DNA of 64,000 nucleotides from an uncultured Prevotellaceae bacterium (GTDB lineage: Bacteria > Bacteroidota > Bacteroidia > Bacteroidales > Bacteroidaceae): NCBI GenBank assembly GCA_902767775.1, contig CACXIP010000007.1, positions 62,001 through 126,000 of the forward strand. Reading direction: 5' to 3'. Made by a program: the position numbers and the translations under genes. Of the stretch, positions 19,460 through 27,273 are shown piece after piece. The notes under the pieces are model-generated. The model had not been told where the DNA came from. It made no database searches and saw only the letters and a program-made list of their open reading frames with translations. Within the stretch, counting starts at the first letter, position 1, and every line of letters starts with the position of its first letter.

Positions 19460-19488
19460 GGTGTGTCAGAAAATGATACACCTTTTTT
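19460..19488 (+). terminator. Terminator after peptide gene 1
   Basis: GGTGTGTCA (19460-19468), five-base loop, TGATACACC (19474-19482) with one G-U pair, then six T residues. Confidence 0.85.
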
Positions 19489-19618
19489 GATTACAAATAC
19501 CAGTTTTTTCGTGGCATCGACTTTTGAAAACAATATTCAAGTTTGCGTCTGTTCAACTTTCAAGTAAAAGCGGCTAAGCCGAGCGGCAAATCCCGATGAA
19601 CGAATGAACGAGTTAAAA

Positions 19619-19852
19619 GAAGAGAAAATAAAAAACCACTCCGCTTAGGAAAAAGAAATAAAAACACATTCTCGGCGTATAGGGAAGCCAGAAAAAGTGC
19701 CAAGGCACTCACAAAAAGACAGAAAAATTGATGATTAATTCATGAGCGATTTATGGTAATTCATGTGAAAAGATAAACATATATAATTGCCGTGAATTAT
19801 TCATTAATTCAAGTTTGCATCTACTTAACTTCTATAACTACCTTGCAACCTG
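19619..19852. repeat. Interspersed repeat, copy 1
   Basis: First copy of a dispersed family seen through the window. It opens AGAAGAGAAAATAAAAAACC, contains CCGCTTAGGAAAAAGAAAT, then the hairpin AGTGCC-AA-GGCACT, and ends in an AT-rich part with TGGTAATTCATGTGAAAAG and ATTATTCATTAATTC. It fills most of the 521-base gap between the two peptide genes and holds no gene. Confidence 0.8.
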
Positions 19853-19915
19853 AGAAAGTTGAAAAATTTTTTTTAAAAAAAAGGAAATATTGTAGGAGAA
19901 ATAAAAAAAAACGAT

Positions 19916-19923
19916 TATCTTTG
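19916..19923 (+). promoter_or_regulatory. -7 box for peptide gene 2
   Basis: TATCTTTG, 32 bases before the ATG; flanks nearly identical to those of the first peptide gene, showing the promoter was duplicated with the gene. Confidence 0.7.
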
Positions 19924-19955
19924 TGGCGTTAATTAACATCTAAAATCAACTAACC

Positions 19956-20105
19956 ATGGAGAAAAAGATTTATTCACAGCCTACGACAAAGGTTTTGTCG
20001 ATAGCTGATGTTTGCGAGCCCTCTATCGATTTGGGCAGCGTGGCACCTGCAGTTTATGGTCCGGCTCCCGAGCCCATAGAGCCAGTAGATGATCTTTTCA
20101 AATAA
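19956..20105 (+). CDS. Small peptide 2 of a duplicated pair
   Basis: 49 aa, beginning MEKKIYSQPTTKVLSIADV and ending GPAPEPIEPVDDLFK. The start is 683 bases after that of its paralogue, and the duplication includes promoter, leader, coding region and about 20 bases after the stop. Between the copies the ends are fixed while the middle changed (CEPSIDLGSVAPA here against CDTDIDFTSAEAV), a pattern of conserved leader and tail with a variable centre. One cysteine (Cys20, same position). No transmembrane or signal segment. Function unknown. Confidence 0.7.
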   Translation: MEKKIYSQPTTKVLSIADVCEPSIDLGSVAPAVYGPAPEPIEPVDDLFK

Positions 20106-20129
20106 GGGTATCGTCAAACAAGGAACAGT

Positions 20130-20153
20130 AGCCAGGCTTAGCCTGGCTTTTTT
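20130..20153 (+). terminator. Terminator after peptide gene 2
   Basis: AGCCAGGC (20130-20137), loop TTA, GCCTGGCT (20141-20148), followed by T residues to 20153. A textbook intrinsic terminator. Confidence 0.9.
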
Positions 20154-20204
20154 GTTTGATAAGGATTGATATTCATCACTTTGCCAAGCAGAATATCCCA
20201 GAAA

Positions 20205-20236
20205 TTTGGGCAAATGGGAAAACTTGCGTATCTTTG
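20205..20236 (+). promoter_or_regulatory. Promoter of the second SpoIIE gene
   Basis: TTTG at 20205-20208, 20-base spacer, TATCTTTG at 20229-20236; start codon 25 bases downstream. Confidence 0.8.
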
Positions 20237-20260
20237 TACCCTCATTAGCACGATAGCAGG

Positions 20261-22228
20261 ATGAAGAAAGATAAGTACAAATACTCTTTTGCCCGAAGAC
20301 TGACACGGTGGGTGGTGCTGGTGCTGTTCATCATGATGACAGGCCTGGCATACATCAGCTATTTGATGACAAAATCGCTGATGGTGGAAACCGGTGCCGA
20401 TGCCTTTTACAACAGCATACAGTCCTCAGGAAAGAGCATCACTGATGCGATGTCGGATATCAGTGTGGCAGTAGAGAACAACATCTTTGATGTCGAGAGA
20501 AACATCAGTCAGCCAGGGCAGTTGCAGGCTATCATGGAGCGTATAGTTGCCCATAATCCCCGTATACGGAGTTGCGGCATCAGTTTCATCGAGAACTATT
20601 TTCCCCAAAAGGGACGTTCTTTCTGCCCTTATGCCTGGCGCAACGACAGCCTGGAGGTGGAAGGACGCCCAATAGAAGGTGCTGCGGCCTCCTATCTGGA
20701 GGCAGGCTGGTTTCGTGATGCTGTTGCCGCTGATTCTGCCTATTGGTCGGAACCCTTCTTTGACAGCCGTGACAACAAGACGCCGCTGGTGGCGTATATG
20801 TATCCCATCCACGACCAGAAAGGAAAAGTGGTGGCTATTCTGGGAGCAGACATGTCTCTCGATTTCATGACGCATCTGCTGGGGCAGGACAATTCCTTTC
20901 TGGAGAGGGTTTGGGCTCTGCCATTGTCCGACGATGGCTTGTTCCAAAGTTATATCCTGTCGCGCGACGGCACCTATATCACTCATCCCGACCAATGGCG
21001 CATTCTGAAGGGAAATTTTTTCACCCATATCAAGGATTCAGACACCCCCGGTGTTGCTCAGAAGACCATTAGAAAATTGTCGAATGGGGAAAAGAGCACA
21101 GGTGAAACCGACCTGGATGTGCGGGTCAATCGAATAAAGACCTATCTGTTTTTTGCACCGCTGGAGGGAACCAATTGGATGTTTATAGTCGCTGTGCCTA
21201 AGATGTCGCTCGACATGTTGGGGAATTTGATTGGCTTCTTGATGCTGTTGGTTGCGGCCTTTGTGCTTTTGGTCACCTTCTTTGTCTGCCGGCTTGCTAT
21301 CCGACGTGCTGCAAGACCCTTGAAGCAGTTGGCCGCCACAGCCGACAAGGTGGCTGACGGACAGTTCGACACGCCGCTGCCGGAAATCAAAAGCCGCGAC
21401 GAGATACATCTGTTGCGTGACTCGTTTGAAAACATGCAGCACTCGCTCACCACCTATGTTGAGGAACTGAAGAGCACCACTGCCGCCAAGGCCTCGATGG
21501 AGAGTGAGCTCAAGATTGCGCACGACATCCAGATGTCGATGCTGCCCAAGACCTATCCCGCCTTCCCCGACCGCCACGACATCGACATCTACGGACAGGT
21601 GAAGCCGGCAAAGGCAGTGGGTGGCGACCTCTACGATTTCTTCATCATCGATGAGAAACTCCTTTTCTGTATCGGCGACGTGTCGGGCAAAGGTGTTCCG
21701 GCATCATTGGTCATGGCGGTTACCCGCTCGTTGTTCCGCAATATAGCAGCCTACACAAGGGAACCCGACCAAATCATGATAGCACTCAACGATGCGCTTA
21801 GCAGCAACAATGAGACAGGTATGTTTGTCACAATCTTGCTGGGTGTGCTCGACTTGGCCACAGGGCAGATGAGCTTTACCAATGCTGGTCATAATCCACC
21901 TCTCCAATTGATTGGCGATGGAGTAGGGGTTCTCCCATGCGACGCCAACATTCCCGCAGGCGTGATGTCGGGTTGGGCGTATACCGTGCAGCATCTTCAG
22001 CTCAAGGCTGGTGACATGGTGTTTCTTTATACCGACGGACTGAATGAGGCAGAGGACCTCAGCCACAATCAGTTTGGCATGGAGCGGATGCAGCAGGTCG
22101 CAAAGGTGACCATCAGGCAGCCTCAGTCGCTCATCGAAGCCATGACCACGTCGGCAAGTCTGTTTGTCGGGGATGCAGAGCAGAGCGACGACATGACCAT
22201 GCTTGCCATACAGTATACCAAATCATGA
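20261..22228 (+). CDS. Membrane sensor with HAMP and SpoIIE-type phosphatase domain
   Basis: 655 aa. TM helix at 16-36, periplasmic dCache-like sensor to about 317, second TM helix at about 318-342, HAMP linker (ARPLKQLAATADKVADGQFD) to about 395, short coiled coil, then a SpoIIE/PP2C phosphatase with GDLYDFFI, GDVSGKGVPASL, NAGHNPPLQ, FLYTDGLNEAE and EQSDDMTM. It is a paralogue of the protein at 4996 (the sensor and phosphatase regions align by eye) but lacks the C-terminal kinase-type ATPase. It is expected to dephosphorylate a STAS protein in response to an extracellular signal; the only STAS gene in the window is at 7274. It has its own promoter and is followed at once by a small membrane protein gene. 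Confidence 0.92.
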   Translation: MKKDKYKYSFARRLTRWVVLVLFIMMTGLAYISYLMTKSLMVETGADAFYNSIQSSGKSITDAMSDISVAVENNIFDVERNISQPGQLQAIMERIVAHNPRIRSCGISFIENYFPQKGRSFCPYAWRNDSLEVEGRPIEGAAASYLEAGWFRDAVAADSAYWSEPFFDSRDNKTPLVAYMYPIHDQKGKVVAILGADMSLDFMTHLLGQDNSFLERVWALPLSDDGLFQSYILSRDGTYITHPDQWRILKGNFFTHIKDSDTPGVAQKTIRKLSNGEKSTGETDLDVRVNRIKTYLFFAPLEGTNWMFIVAVPKMSLDMLGNLIGFLMLLVAAFVLLVTFFVCRLAIRRAARPLKQLAATADKVADGQFDTPLPEIKSRDEIHLLRDSFENMQHSLTTYVEELKSTTAAKASMESELKIAHDIQMSMLPKTYPAFPDRHDIDIYGQVKPAKAVGGDLYDFFIIDEKLLFCIGDVSGKGVPASLVMAVTRSLFRNIAAYTREPDQIMIALNDALSSNNETGMFVTILLGVLDLATGQMSFTNAGHNPPLQLIGDGVGVLPCDANIPAGVMSGWAYTVQHLQLKAGDMVFLYTDGLNEAEDLSHNQFGMERMQQVAKVTIRQPQSLIEAMTTSASLFVGDAEQSDDMTMLAIQYTKS

Positions 22229-22253
22229 TTCCAAAACTAATAAACGACTCTCC

Positions 22254-22784
22254 ATGGTTGGACAAGGCATAGGATATTACGTTATCATCACAATGGTATT
22301 GCTGACATTGTTGACAGCAACCAATTTAATTCCATTGTTAGGCTTTTTGCGGAGGCGCTGGAAGGGGCTTGCCATAGGTTGTATCATACAGCCTATACTC
22401 TGTGTCGTTTTGAGTTTGTTGACGGTATTTGGTGTTTACTTCTATCAGTTGTATGAATTCCACAAATATCACGAAGAAGCAATGGCGGCCGTAAAAAAAG
22501 TAGATGCTGACGGCAACACCCATAACTGGTATATAGAACCCGATGAGGAGTGTCTTTATGAGCGCCGGGAATCGGGCAAAAAGTCAAGTTTCCTGTCCGC
22601 CAACAACGTTAAACTATATGATGTCGTTCCGCTCGATTCTTTCGCCGTCTGCATCGATGACAAGATTGTTGTCAAGTTCGACTTGGAAAACCGCAAGGCA
22701 ACAGCTACCGAATATGATGAACCGATAAATGTTGACAATGTAGACTGGGACAAGGTGTCGGACTTCTTCAAAAAACATCGTTAG
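22254..22784 (+). CDS. Membrane protein of unknown function
   Basis: 176 aa from the ATG at 22254 (an alternative in-frame start at 22203 overlaps the phosphatase gene). Two hydrophobic helices, at about residues 6-30 and 43-70, separated by a basic loop (RRRWKG), then a soluble C-terminal domain of about 100 residues with no recognised motif. It lies 25 bases after the SpoIIE gene and is probably co-transcribed with it. No family recognised. Confidence 0.7.
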   Translation: MVGQGIGYYVIITMVLLTLLTATNLIPLLGFLRRRWKGLAIGCIIQPILCVVLSLLTVFGVYFYQLYEFHKYHEEAMAAVKKVDADGNTHNWYIEPDEECLYERRESGKKSSFLSANNVKLYDVVPLDSFAVCIDDKIVVKFDLENRKATATEYDEPINVDNVDWDKVSDFFKKHR

Positions 22785-22909
22785 TTCATCGCCAACAGGT
22801 CGTAGCGGATATCGTACTCTGAAATGGCATGACCTATGGGCGTCAGAGCGTTTTGTGTGTCGTTCACAAAAAAAAAGAAAAAAATCTCCGGCGATGTGTA
22901 ATAATCCAT
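22781..22909 (-). CDS. Possible small peptide with a phenylalanine run
   Basis: 42 codons on the minus strand, overlapping the end of the forward gene by 4 bases. It begins MDYYTSPEIF, continues with a run of five phenylalanines encoded by T7-C-T9, and ends GHAISEYDIRYDLLAMN. The Y-x-x-P opening recalls the other small peptides in the window and GTAAAGG lies just before the ATG. The homopolymer makes length errors likely, and coding status is uncertain. Confidence 0.35.
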   Translation of the reverse strand: MDYYTSPEIFFFFFVNDTQNALTPIGHAISEYDIRYDLLAMN

Positions 22910-23000
22910 GCCTTTACCTGTCTTAATAGTGAACAGCTGAAAGAACCGGTCTTAATACAGTTCAAATCATCAAGTATTCACAATTAAAACAATAAAAGTC

Positions 23001-23198
23001 ATGTCAAATTCATTTTCCTTCCTGTACTCCGCATGTGTTCTTATCGGTATTGGCATCGGTGCCTTGGCTGGCTACCTGATGGACGTGAGAGGTCTCTGTC
23101 TCTGGCTCCTTATCGGCATGGGCATCGGCATGGGCAAACTCGCCACATTCTTAATCGGGCAGAAGTACCAACAACAAGAGCAACACAACAGACAATAA
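23001..23198 (+). CDS. Small glycine-rich membrane protein
   Basis: 65 aa with two hydrophobic helices (about residues 7-26 and 30-51) that are unusually glycine rich (IGIGIGALAG, GMGIGMG), followed by a polar glutamine-rich tail (QKYQQQEQHNRQ). The spacing of glycines suggests tight helix packing or oligomerisation. Upstream AT-rich leader ends AATAAAAGTC before the ATG. No family recognised. An imperfect inverted repeat, CCCCCAC at 23249 with GTGGGGG at 23274, follows it but lacks a T run. Confidence 0.6.
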   Translation: MSNSFSFLYSACVLIGIGIGALAGYLMDVRGLCLWLLIGMGIGMGKLATFLIGQKYQQQEQHNRQ

Positions 23199-23293
23199 AC
23201 ATATCATCAATCCAACTCTCTCTCTGGCAGCCATGATGCACAGACAATCCCCCACGCCATCGATTCAGAGGATGTGGGGGATACTTATTCATT

Positions 23294-23364
23294 GAATATT
23301 AGGATTTGCAATCCGAGATATGTTTTTAATGAAGAGAAAATAAAAAACCGCTCGGCTTAGGAAA
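23294..23364. repeat. Interspersed repeat, short copy 2
   Basis: A truncated copy: the entry segment ATTGAATATTAGGATTTGCA (found also near 29318, 53721 and 54162) joined to GAAGAGAAAATAAAAAACCG, breaking off at the end of the ATPase gene at 23376. Confidence 0.7.
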
Positions 23365-23375
23365 TGGTCTATGCA

Positions 23376-24803
23376 TCATTCATAGAACAAATCGTCAAGC
23401 TTCACTTGACTTTGTATCATCTCTGAATATTTGCCTTTTGCTACACCCTCAGTGGTGATAAGGGTCGTCCAAGGGGTATGGCGAAGTCCTGTTTCTTGGA
23501 TGAACGTGTTCTTGCGCTTGATGATTTTGTCGTATTCCTCTTTGTCAAGAATGTATTCATTCTGAGAGAACTTTACCTCGCATATGTTGACAATCTTGTC
23601 AGCTCTTTCAATGATGATATCTATCTGTGCAGCAGGTTTGGATGACTTGCTGCGCCAGGAGTAATTGAGCGTGGAAATGCCATCCACACGCAAAGCATGC
23701 TTGATGCTCTCAATGTGTGCCATGCAGATGCGTTCGAACGCCAACCCCATCCAAGTGTTGATCTCTGGGGTGTTGAGATGATGTGACCAATAGGAGGCTT
23801 CAACCTCGGCCCTGTCGATGAACGTGAGATAGAAAAGGCAAAAGAAGTCACAGAGTTGGAAAATGGCATCCTTCCGCTTGATTCCCTTCTCCCTGACAAT
23901 GTTTTTCCTGATGAGGTCACAGTAGACCAAATCGTCTAGTCTGTTGCCAAGATGCCCGTTGTTGGCACATTTCAGCGTGCCTGAAAGCTGTTCTCTTGTC
24001 ATCCCCATCCGGCTCTTGCTCAACGCCTTGATGATGTCGATGTATTTATTGGGATTCTTGTAAAGCGTGTTGAACAGTCGCCTGAACTCCCGGCGCATCT
24101 TATTGTCACGACTGAAAAAAAGCCTGTCGATGTTTTGGGCCAAACTCTCATCCTTGTTCAGCAAACTCAGATAGTATGGGATGCCACCAAACACCATGTA
24201 TGCCTGGAGAATCATCTGCCGGTTCCAAACGAACTGATGTTCTTGGACATACAACTCCACCTCACGTATGGTGAATGGGTGAATAGGCATCTCATAGGTG
24301 AGACGGTCGTGCAAGCCGCCCTTGCTGTCGATGACATTGGTGATCATCCAGCTTGTCGCACTGCCACAGATGATGAGGACGATGTTGTCTTGCAGGGAAG
24401 CCCACTCATTCCAAAAATACCCAATGGCACTGGCTACATTGGAATTACCAGCATCCATGGCTGGCAGTTCATCAATAAATATGATACACCGGTCTTTCTT
24501 GTCAACGACTTTCTTAAGGGCCTTTTTCAGCAAGATGAAAGCAGACATCCAGTTATCGGGATGCTGTGGTACCTCATACCCGAAGTCGTCCATGGCGTCT
24601 TCAAAGGCTGTGAATTGGTCTTTTAAAGACCCTTCTATCACTCCGGTCATCTTAAACACAAACTGGCCATTGAAAACCTGATTGATGAGAAAAGTCTTAC
24701 CTACACGCCGACGACCATACAAAGCCACAAATTCTGCACGAGAACTTTTGACAACGGCATCCAACTGACGAATCTCGTTGTCTCTTCCTATGATAGTTTC
24801 CAT
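23376..24803 (-). CDS. ATPase with C-terminal DUF234 / PD-(D/E)XK-like domain
   Basis: 475 aa. P-loop ATPase of the archaeal-ATPase-like group common in Bacteroidales: Walker A GRRRVGKTFLI near residue 30, Walker B CIIFIDELPAMD near 107-118, a sensor-like LIICGSATSWM. A winged-helix region follows, and the C terminus has AQIDIIIE...ICEVKFSQ, the D...E-x-K pattern of PD-(D/E)XK nuclease folds. The role of these proteins is not well established; nucleic-acid binding or mobile-element links have been suggested. It is a single gene with its own promoter (24824-24855). Confidence 0.88.
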   Translation of the reverse strand: METIIGRDNEIRQLDAVVKSSRAEFVALYGRRRVGKTFLINQVFNGQFVFKMTGVIEGSLKDQFTAFEDAMDDFGYEVPQHPDNWMSAFILLKKALKKVVDKKDRCIIFIDELPAMDAGNSNVASAIGYFWNEWASLQDNIVLIICGSATSWMITNVIDSKGGLHDRLTYEMPIHPFTIREVELYVQEHQFVWNRQMILQAYMVFGGIPYYLSLLNKDESLAQNIDRLFFSRDNKMRREFRRLFNTLYKNPNKYIDIIKALSKSRMGMTREQLSGTLKCANNGHLGNRLDDLVYCDLIRKNIVREKGIKRKDAIFQLCDFFCLFYLTFIDRAEVEASYWSHHLNTPEINTWMGLAFERICMAHIESIKHALRVDGISTLNYSWRSKSSKPAAQIDIIIERADKIVNICEVKFSQNEYILDKEEYDKIIKRKNTFIQETGLRHTPWTTLITTEGVAKGKYSEMIQSQVKLDDLFYE

Positions 24804-24823
24804 GATGAATATTTATATTTATG

Positions 24824-24855
24824 CAAAAATAAGAAAAGTGTGTGTAAAATGCAAA
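24824..24855 (-). promoter_or_regulatory. Promoter of the DUF234 ATPase gene
   Basis: Minus-strand TTTG (24855-24852), 20-base spacer, TATTTTTG (24831-24824). The hairpin pair at 24862-24949 ends 7 bases from the -33 element. Confidence 0.7.
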
Positions 24856-24861
24856 TGTTTT

Positions 24862-24949
24862 GGGCGAAATTGATGCGTTTTGGGGTAGATTTCGCCCTAA
24901 ATTGATGCGAAACGGGCGAAATCGATGTGTTTTTGGGTAGATTTCGCCC
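24862..24949. repeat. Tandem pair of identical-stem hairpins
   Basis: GGGCGAAAT...ATTTCGCCC occurs twice, at 24862-24897 and 24914-24949, with a 52-base period and similar loops (GATGCGTTTTGGGGTAG and GATGTGTTTTTGGGTAG cores). The pair sits between the YitT stop and the next gene's promoter on the same strand, so it may terminate the first, insulate the second or bind a regulator. Confidence 0.75.
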
Positions 24950-24964
24950 GATTCGATATGATCC

Positions 24965-25876
24965 TTACTTGTGGAACTTGAAGTGGTCGAAGCCCTCGCC
25001 ATAGACGCCAATCACACGGCTCTGGCTGACAAAGGCGGTGGGGTCCACCTCATTGATGATATGGAAAATCTGGCTTGACTGGCGCTTCTTCGCCAACACA
25101 AACAGCATCTTGATGTCGTTGCCGGAATAGAACCCCTGTGCGTTGAGCACGGTCACTCCACGGTGGGGCTCCTGGTTGATGCGGCGGGCAATCTCCTCAT
25201 AATGTCTCGAAATGATGAAGAACTGCACCGAACTGCGTCGTGAGTTCACCACCTGGTCGATGCAGAAGGCGGTGACACAGAGCACCACATAGCCATAAAT
25301 CACTTTCTCCAAATCGTGGAACACCAGATAGGAAGAGGCAATGATGAAAATGTCGCAGAGCAGGATTACACGACCAAGTGAGATGTCGCGGTATTTGTTC
25401 ACAATGGCTGCGATGATGTCGGTGCCGCCCGTGCTACCATTGAACGACAGTCCCAGTCCCACACCGCTTCCGCAGAAAATGGCACCGATGATGCTCGCCA
25501 TGAAGGGCTGGTCCTGCAGCAGGTGCATCTCGTTGCCCAAGTTGGTGAGAAACGATAGGAAAAGGGTAAGTACGCCGACGGCGTAAATCGTCTTGAGGCA
25601 AAAGCGGAAACCAAGCACCTTGAGTGCTCCCAGCAGCAAGAGGGCGTTGACGCCAAAGTAGCTCACCTGCACCGGCACCCCCAAGCCCCAGTACAATAGT
25701 GAGGAGACACCCGCCACACCACCTGTGGTGATGTCGTTGGGAAGGAGAAACAGGGTCCATCCCATACCATATGCCATCATGCCGATGGCTATCATGATGT
25801 AGTCGAATAACTCGGAATTCAGGATTTTTCTTGCCACAGATCTCCTGTGCGCGTTCAGTTTGCTGTCGTTGAACAT
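24965..25876 (-). CDS. YitT family membrane protein
   Basis: 303 aa. Five to six hydrophobic helices fill residues 20-195 (DUF161, including GITTGGVAGVSSLLYW by type and NGSTGGTDIIAAIVNKY), followed by a soluble DUF2179 domain of about 80 residues (YSGNDIKMLFVLAKKR, VDPTAFVSQSRVIGVYGEGF). Length and order are typical of the family, whose transport substrate is not established. Minus-strand TAATTTTG at 25906-25899 is a likely -7 box. Two tandem hairpins follow the stop. Confidence 0.9.
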   Translation of the reverse strand: MFNDSKLNAHRRSVARKILNSELFDYIMIAIGMMAYGMGWTLFLLPNDITTGGVAGVSSLLYWGLGVPVQVSYFGVNALLLLGALKVLGFRFCLKTIYAVGVLTLFLSFLTNLGNEMHLLQDQPFMASIIGAIFCGSGVGLGLSFNGSTGGTDIIAAIVNKYRDISLGRVILLCDIFIIASSYLVFHDLEKVIYGYVVLCVTAFCIDQVVNSRRSSVQFFIISRHYEEIARRINQEPHRGVTVLNAQGFYSGNDIKMLFVLAKKRQSSQIFHIINEVDPTAFVSQSRVIGVYGEGFDHFKFHK

Positions 25877-25991
25877 GGTCTTTTTTATTTCTACGCTGCA
25901 AAATTACAATTATTTTTCAATGAACAAGTTGGAAAGACAGCATTTTCGTGCCATCTTCCAGTATATTGAAAATTCTTTTACAAATTTAGAG

Positions 25992-27224
25992 TCATTCTTT
26001 CAACCCTAAGGAGCGGATGTAGTTCTCTTGTGGCTTGCAGTTCCTGAAGAGGCTGTTCTCGGCATACTGCATCAGGAGTTGGCGGAATTTCTGCTGGTCG
26101 GGCCTTGCCTCTCTCCATTCCTTGTAGGTGCCCCGTTGTGCCTCGCTGTATTTCACCACGATGTTGTCCCATTGTTCCGGCCGTTGGATGCCCATCATGC
26201 ATGAGCCGTCGATTTTCTTGTATGGCCAGAAGGTGTAACCGATATTCTCCTCTTTCATCACCTTGACAAACCTGGCTTGCCACTCGTCGGTGTTGTGTCC
26301 TATCTCACCCATGTACATGGGCAGGTTTGTCTTGTTGCGGAAGTCGATATAATCCTTGATGGCCTCCTTTGTCGGCTCTCCGCCATACCGGTGGCAGGTG
26401 TACATGATGTTGTTGTCGAAAGTCCAGTTGCCGAACATATAGAAATCGCTGTTCCAGCGGGCACCGCCCAAAAGGATGACATGGTTGCGGTCTTTCTCAC
26501 GGATGGCTTTGACGGCACGGATGTACAAGGGCTCCAACTTCTGGTTCAACGCCTCTTTGTTTTCAAAATAATGGGCGATAGGCTCGTTTGCCAGTTCATA
26601 GCCCAGGATGACGGGTTCGTTTTTGTAGTGTTCGGCAATGCGTTTCCATATGCTGCAGAAGAGTTGCTGGCTCTGTTCGCTCTCAAAGAGCCATGGGTAT
26701 CCGTGGCCGTCATCGATGTTGTCGCCTGTCTGTCCGCCGGGGCAGTCATGCATGTCGAGTATCAGGTAGAGGCCTGCCTCTCGGCACCATCCTACGACGT
26801 CATCAATCCTTTTGAAACCATCCTGCTTGGAGGTGAGGCCCATATAGTCCTCGTCGGTGAAGAGTTTGTAGTTGAACGGCAGCCGGATGGTGTTGGCACC
26901 CTGTTTTTTGATGAACAGGATATCATCGCGTGTGATGTAGTTGTCTTTGAAGGCCTTCCAAAATTCAGCAGCGAAGTCGGGACCCACAGCCTCCTTGATC
27001 ATCAGGTCAATCATCCATGCGGAGTTGGTTCGGCCGAACCCGAACATATATCCCTCGGGGTTGAGCCAATTGCCCAGGTTGGTTCCTTGGATATACAGCT
27101 TCTGCCCGTTTGGCTGTATAAGGTCCGGACCATTGACGCGCACAAACCGCCAGTTTTTACCGCCCGCAAATGATGATGTGGCAAGGAGCAGCAGTGAGAT
27201 TGCCAGCAAAACAAGTCTTTTCAT
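25992..27224 (-). CDS. Glycoside hydrolase family 5 enzyme, exported
   Basis: 410 aa with a signal peptide (MKRLVLLAISLLLLATSSFA). The catalytic pair of GH5 is clear: acid/base Glu214 in ELANEP and nucleophile Glu307 in YMGEIGHN, with the conserved NTIRLPFNY, LDMHDCPGG and HRY segments. GTNLGNWLNPEGYM near residue 47 recalls GH5 subfamilies acting on beta-glucans, but substrate cannot be fixed here. It starts 49 bases after the SGNH hydrolase on the same strand and forms a run with that gene and mannose-6-phosphate isomerase, which could point to a mannose-containing glycan. Confidence 0.9.
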   Translation of the reverse strand: MKRLVLLAISLLLLATSSFAGGKNWRFVRVNGPDLIQPNGQKLYIQGTNLGNWLNPEGYMFGFGRTNSAWMIDLMIKEAVGPDFAAEFWKAFKDNYITRDDILFIKKQGANTIRLPFNYKLFTDEDYMGLTSKQDGFKRIDDVVGWCREAGLYLILDMHDCPGGQTGDNIDDGHGYPWLFESEQSQQLFCSIWKRIAEHYKNEPVILGYELANEPIAHYFENKEALNQKLEPLYIRAVKAIREKDRNHVILLGGARWNSDFYMFGNWTFDNNIMYTCHRYGGEPTKEAIKDYIDFRNKTNLPMYMGEIGHNTDEWQARFVKVMKEENIGYTFWPYKKIDGSCMMGIQRPEQWDNIVVKYSEAQRGTYKEWREARPDQQKFRQLLMQYAENSLFRNCKPQENYIRSLGLKE

Positions 27225-27273
27225 GTTGTTGAGTGTTTGGTTGTTTTAGGTTTAGGCTACATAGTTTTTCTTG

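Noticed and set aside
23249-23280. CCCCCAC / GTGGGGG as terminator after the small membrane protein gene
   Set aside because: Stem of only 7 bp with an 18-base loop and no T run; too weak to call.
26277-27173. 298-codon plus-strand frame over the GH5 gene
   Set aside because: The minus strand has a signal peptide and both catalytic glutamates; the plus frame has no family features.
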